5,830 nucleotides of DNA, taken from the NCBI GenBank assembly GCA_958403605.1, contig CATXYA010000132.1, positions 1 through 5,830 of the forward strand, given 5' to 3'. Of this stretch, positions 4,303 to 5,830 are shown one piece after another. The stretch comes from an uncultured Oscillospiraceae bacterium. GTDB lineage: Bacteria > Bacillota > Clostridia > Oscillospirales > Ruminococcaceae. The stretch's first letter is position 1. Each line of letters opens with the position of its first letter. The position numbers and the translations under genes are program-made. Below the pieces are notes generated by a model. It did no database searches. It saw only the letters and a list, made by a program, of their open reading frames with translations, and was not told the DNA's origin.

Positions 4303-4644
4303 CTACGGCTTGATATAAGCCCAGCCCTGGGCCTGGCGCTCGGCCAGTTCCACCACGCCGGCCGGCACCACGGTGACGCCCGGCAACAGTTCCGGCGCCG
4401 TCAGGCCGTTTGCCCGCAGCGCGTTGGCGCAGGCCGCGACGGTCAGCCCTTCCGCCATCGCTTTTTCCAAAGCAGCCGCCTGTTCCCCCGCGGGGACCAA
4501 GGCTGTCACCGCCGGGCCGTTCACCAGCAGTTCGGCTGTGCAGGGCTGCCCCTGGGACTCATCATAAGCGCGCAGGTTGGCCGCGTTGCCCAGCGCCAGG
4601 GGCAGCAACGCCGCGTCGTCCACATGAAAGATCACACACCGCAT
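4303..4644 (-). CDS. DsrE-family protein
   Basis: This encodes a 113-residue small cytosolic protein of the DsrE/DsrF-like fold, linked in other bacteria to sulfur relay and persulfide handling. Visible features: an N-terminal strand CVIFHVDD (3-10), a helix through LALGNAANLRAY, LLVNGPAV (39-46), ACANALRANGL (71-81) with Cys72 at the position of the conserved family cysteine, and LLPGVTVVPAGVVELAERQAQGWAYIKP to the end, which is typical of single-domain members. I chose the ATG at 4644 rather than the TTG at 4647 because an AGAGG site lies 7 nt upstream. It is followed by fluC after 7 nt. Upstream, only about 30 bp separate it from the trxA terminator, and I see no good promoter there, so it may depend on read-through. 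Sulfur carrier activity is family inference. Confidence 0.85.
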   Translation of the reverse strand: MRCVIFHVDDAALLPLALGNAANLRAYDESQGQPCTAELLVNGPAVTALVPAGEQAAALEKAMAEGLTVAACANALRANGLTAPELLPGVTVVPAGVVELAERQAQGWAYIKP

Positions 4645-4673
4645 CAAAGCGCCTCTTCTTTCTTTATCTTCGT

Positions 4674-4702
4674 AAAAAAGAGCCGGAACTCTCCGGCTCT
4701 TT
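4674..4702 (-). terminator. Intrinsic terminator of trxA
   Basis: An 11-bp perfect stem (4677-4687 with 4692-4702, core GAGCCGGA) has an ACTC loop. On the minus strand it ends in T6 (4679-4674). It begins 16 bp past the trxA stop and precedes the DsrE gene, so it would separate or attenuate the two. Confidence 0.85.
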
Positions 4703-4718
4703 ACAGGCCAATTTCAGC

Positions 4719-5027
4719 TTACAGGCCCAGCGCGGCCACCAATTTTTCTTTCGGCATCAAGCCTACGCTGGTCGCGGCGGGCTTGCCACCCCGGAACAAA
4801 ATGACGGTGGGGATGCTCATCACGCCGAACTGTGCCGCCAGCTCGGGATTGCGGTCGATATCCACCTTGCACACCTTCAAATCGGCGCGCTCGGCCTCCA
4901 GCTCTTCGATCACCGGGGCCAGCATGCGGCAGGGGCCGCACCAGGTCGCCCAAAAATCCACCAGCACGAGGCCGGCGCTTTGCTCTACTTCCGCCGCGAA
5001 CGTATCGCGGTTCAATTCAGTTGCCAT
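4719..5027 (-). CDS. trxA: Thioredoxin
   Basis: This encodes a 102-residue cytosolic thiol-disulfide oxidoreductase that reduces protein disulfides using electrons from thioredoxin reductase (not in the window). The active site is WCGPC (29-33) with Cys30 and Cys33. Also present are Asp24 (VLVDFWATW), the cis-proline Pro73 (SIPT), and the late Gly-Gly turn (FRGGKP, 78-83), all at classical spacing. Length matches canonical TrxA. The start is ATG 5027 with AAAGGAG (5044-5038) 10 nt upstream; longer starts in frame to 5135 would add non-homologous residues and run through the promoter. It has its own promoter and terminator and is probably monocistronic or attenuated toward the DsrE gene. Cys53 is an additional cysteine outside the active site. 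Confidence 0.96.
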   Translation of the reverse strand: MATELNRDTFAAEVEQSAGLVLVDFWATWCGPCRMLAPVIEELEAERADLKVCKVDIDRNPELAAQFGVMSIPTVILFRGGKPAATSVGLMPKEKLVAALGL

Positions 5028-5057
5028 AGGGGATCCGCTCCTTTCTCTTATAGCTAT

Positions 5058-5086
5058 ACTATACCATTTCAGTGGAAGGCATGCAA
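5058..5086 (-). promoter_or_regulatory. Sigma-A promoter of trxA
   Basis: On the minus strand, TTGCAT (5086-5081, 4 of 6) and TATAGT (5063-5058, 5 of 6) are separated by 17 bp. The predicted start is near 5051, about 24 nt before the ATG. It sits directly after the terminator of the upstream gene, so trxA has independent transcription. Confidence 0.75.
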
Positions 5087-5107
5087 GGCTTTCCTGCCAA
5101 AATTCCC

Positions 5108-5146
5108 CAAAAAGCAAACCGCTGTCACTGGTCATGACAGCGGTTT
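5108..5146 (-). terminator. Terminator of the Pro-rich gene
   Basis: A 12-bp perfect stem, AAACCGCTGTCA (5116-5127) with TGACAGCGGTTT (5135-5146), has a 7-nt loop. On the minus strand it is followed by GCTTTTTGG. The upstream arm contains two bases of the TAA stop codon of the gene it ends, so stop and terminator overlap. Confidence 0.8.
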
Positions 5147-5759
5147 ACTTGTTATTGTTATTGAGCAGGGCATTGATGCCTTCCAACAGGGATTCCGACA
5201 GCGAACTGGAACGGGGCTTGTGCACCCGGAAGCTCTGGCGGGGCGCAGTCTCCGCCTTCTCCGCTGGGCGGGACGCGCGGTCCGGCGCCGGGGGGATGGG
5301 CGCTGTCTCGGGAATGATGGCCGGGCCGTCCTCCTGCGGGAGCGGCGGGACGGGCGCCGTCTGCTGCGGCACAGGCTGCTGCACCGGGATCTGCACGCCC
5401 GGGGCGTCCTGCGCCTGGCGGCTGGGGTCGTACGGCTCGGAAAAAGACACCATCGGGCCCACCGGTGTGGGCTGCGGCACATAGGGCTCCGGCGCGGACG
5501 GCTGGGCCGGAGGCGCCGTGGGCACGTTCATACGGCGCGCCGTCTCGCTGTCCGGGTAGGGCGGCGTGTGGGGCGCGTCCTCGGTAAACGGCTGGAACGG
5601 CATGGCGCTGGGCCGGTGCGGCCGCCCTGCGGGCTCCTGCGCCTGCGGCGGCGCTTCCGCCGGGGCCTGCTGCGGCTGCGGCGCGGGTGCCGGCGCGTAG
5701 ACCGGAGCTTGCCGTTGGGGCTGCGGCTGAGCGGGCACGGGCGGATACGCATACGCGGG
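5145..5759 (-). CDS. Pro/Gln/Ala-rich protein, C-terminal part (unrecognised)
   Basis: I do not recognise this gene. The frame from the TAG at 5760 to TAA at 5145 encodes about 204 residues of low-complexity sequence rich in Pro, Gln and Ala, with acidic and Tyr residues interspersed (for example PPYPDSE, PEPYVPQP, FSEPYDPS). The last 30 residues differ: a basic FRVHKPRS segment, then a likely amphipathic helix SLSESLLEGINALL and an Asn4-Lys tail. There is no signal peptide or transmembrane segment in the visible part. G/C-rich third codon positions support this frame over the Ala/Arg-rich shadow frame. The nearest start, GTG 5738, has no ribosome binding site, so the true start is probably beyond the window edge. 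Intrinsically disordered protein or tail of a larger one is the likely nature; function unknown. Confidence 0.6.
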   Translation of the reverse strand, partial: PAYAYPPVPAQPQPQRQAPVYAPAPAPQPQQAPAEAPPQAQEPAGRPHRPSAMPFQPFTEDAPHTPPYPDSETARRMNVPTAPPAQPSAPEPYVPQPTPVGPMVSFSEPYDPSRQAQDAPGVQIPVQQPVPQQTAPVPPLPQEDGPAIIPETAPIPPAPDRASRPAEKAETAPRQSFRVHKPRSSSLSESLLEGINALLNNNNK

Positions 5760-5830
5760 CTACGGCGCCGCCGGGGACGCATAGCCCGGCTGAGGCGTCA
5801 TGACCGGCGGGGCCCAATAGCTCCCATAGG
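5760..5830 (-). pseudogene. In-frame upstream extension of the Pro-rich gene, interrupted by TAG
   Basis: In the same frame as the Pro-rich gene, bases 5828-5763 read YGSYWAPPVMTPQP and then GYASPAAP, followed by TAG (5762-5760) and PAYAYPP. Composition is the same on both sides of the stop, so this looks like one reading frame broken by a single base. CAG to TAG (Gln) or TAC/TAT to TAG (Tyr) would explain it. It may be a real nonsense mutation, a sequencing or assembly error, or a read-through codon; the window alone cannot decide. The gene continues past the window edge. Confidence 0.5.

Noticed and set aside
4303..4700. Fluoride riboswitch near fluC
   Set aside because: The DNA upstream of fluC is the DsrE coding region, and the short leader before DsrE cannot hold the crcB motif.
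5028..5135. N-terminal extension of thioredoxin to 138 residues
   Set aside because: The extension reads through the trxA promoter and ribosome binding site; the 102-residue form matches the family exactly.
4624..5484. 286-codon plus-strand open frame
   Set aside because: It is antisense to the DsrE leader, trxA and the Pro-rich gene, and crosses two terminators and the trxA promoter; it is a by-product of GC-rich codon use.
5158..5817. 219-codon minus-strand frame rich in Ala, Arg and Gly over the Pro-rich gene
   Set aside because: It is the shifted shadow of CCG/CAG-rich codons. The Pro/Gln frame has the expected G/C-rich third positions and a natural C-terminal helix, and its terminator abuts its stop.

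Overview
The window looks like a chromosomal segment of a GC-rich Gram-positive gut bacterium, probably a member of the Clostridia (Oscillospirales-like). This is inferred from AGGAGG-type ribosome binding sites, sigma-A promoters with 17-bp spacers, tRNA genes with encoded CCA, many short U-tailed terminators, a class D-like sortase, and small Firmicutes families (DUF4177, YdbC/PC4-like). No phage, transposase, CRISPR array or known mobile element is visible. The left 300 bases and the intergenic DNA around 2.8-2.95 kb are full of palindromes that the genes do not explain.

Layout. Bases 1-335 carry no convincing gene. They hold a cloverleaf-like inverted-repeat element, a second partly similar module, a 10-bp hairpin and a very strong 19-bp terminator. 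A minus-strand DUF4177 gene (336-602) follows, with its own promoter. Next is a minus-strand tRNA-Gln(CUG)/tRNA-Pro(CGG) pair driven by a perfect consensus promoter and closed by a 12-bp-stem terminator. Divergent from it, on the plus strand, are a lipoprotein-type sortase (TTG start), then a YdbC/PC4-like ssDNA-binding protein and an HD-domain phosphohydrolase separated by only 4 bp, ending in a terminator at 2761-2791. A 288-bp convergent intergenic region holds a second, bidirectional terminator and a 13-bp palindrome.

From 3043 to the right edge every gene is on the minus strand. In transcription order they are: the C-terminal part of a Pro/Gln/Ala-rich protein (cut by the window edge and interrupted by an in-frame TAG), its terminator, trxA with its own promoter and terminator, a DsrE-family protein, the fluoride channel FluC/CrcB (7 nt after the DsrE stop), and a class I SAM-dependent methyltransferase.

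How they may work together. Thioredoxin and the DsrE-like protein are both thiol/sulfur-handling families and FluC is a stress-export channel, so the right half reads as small housekeeping and stress genes. The YdbC-HD pair is the most coherent two-gene unit, joining single-strand nucleic acid binding to a probable phosphohydrolase. I found no clearly new multi-gene system. The best leads are the cloverleaf element at 5-85, the lipid-anchored sortase, the YdbC-HD pair and the in-frame TAG in the Pro-rich gene.
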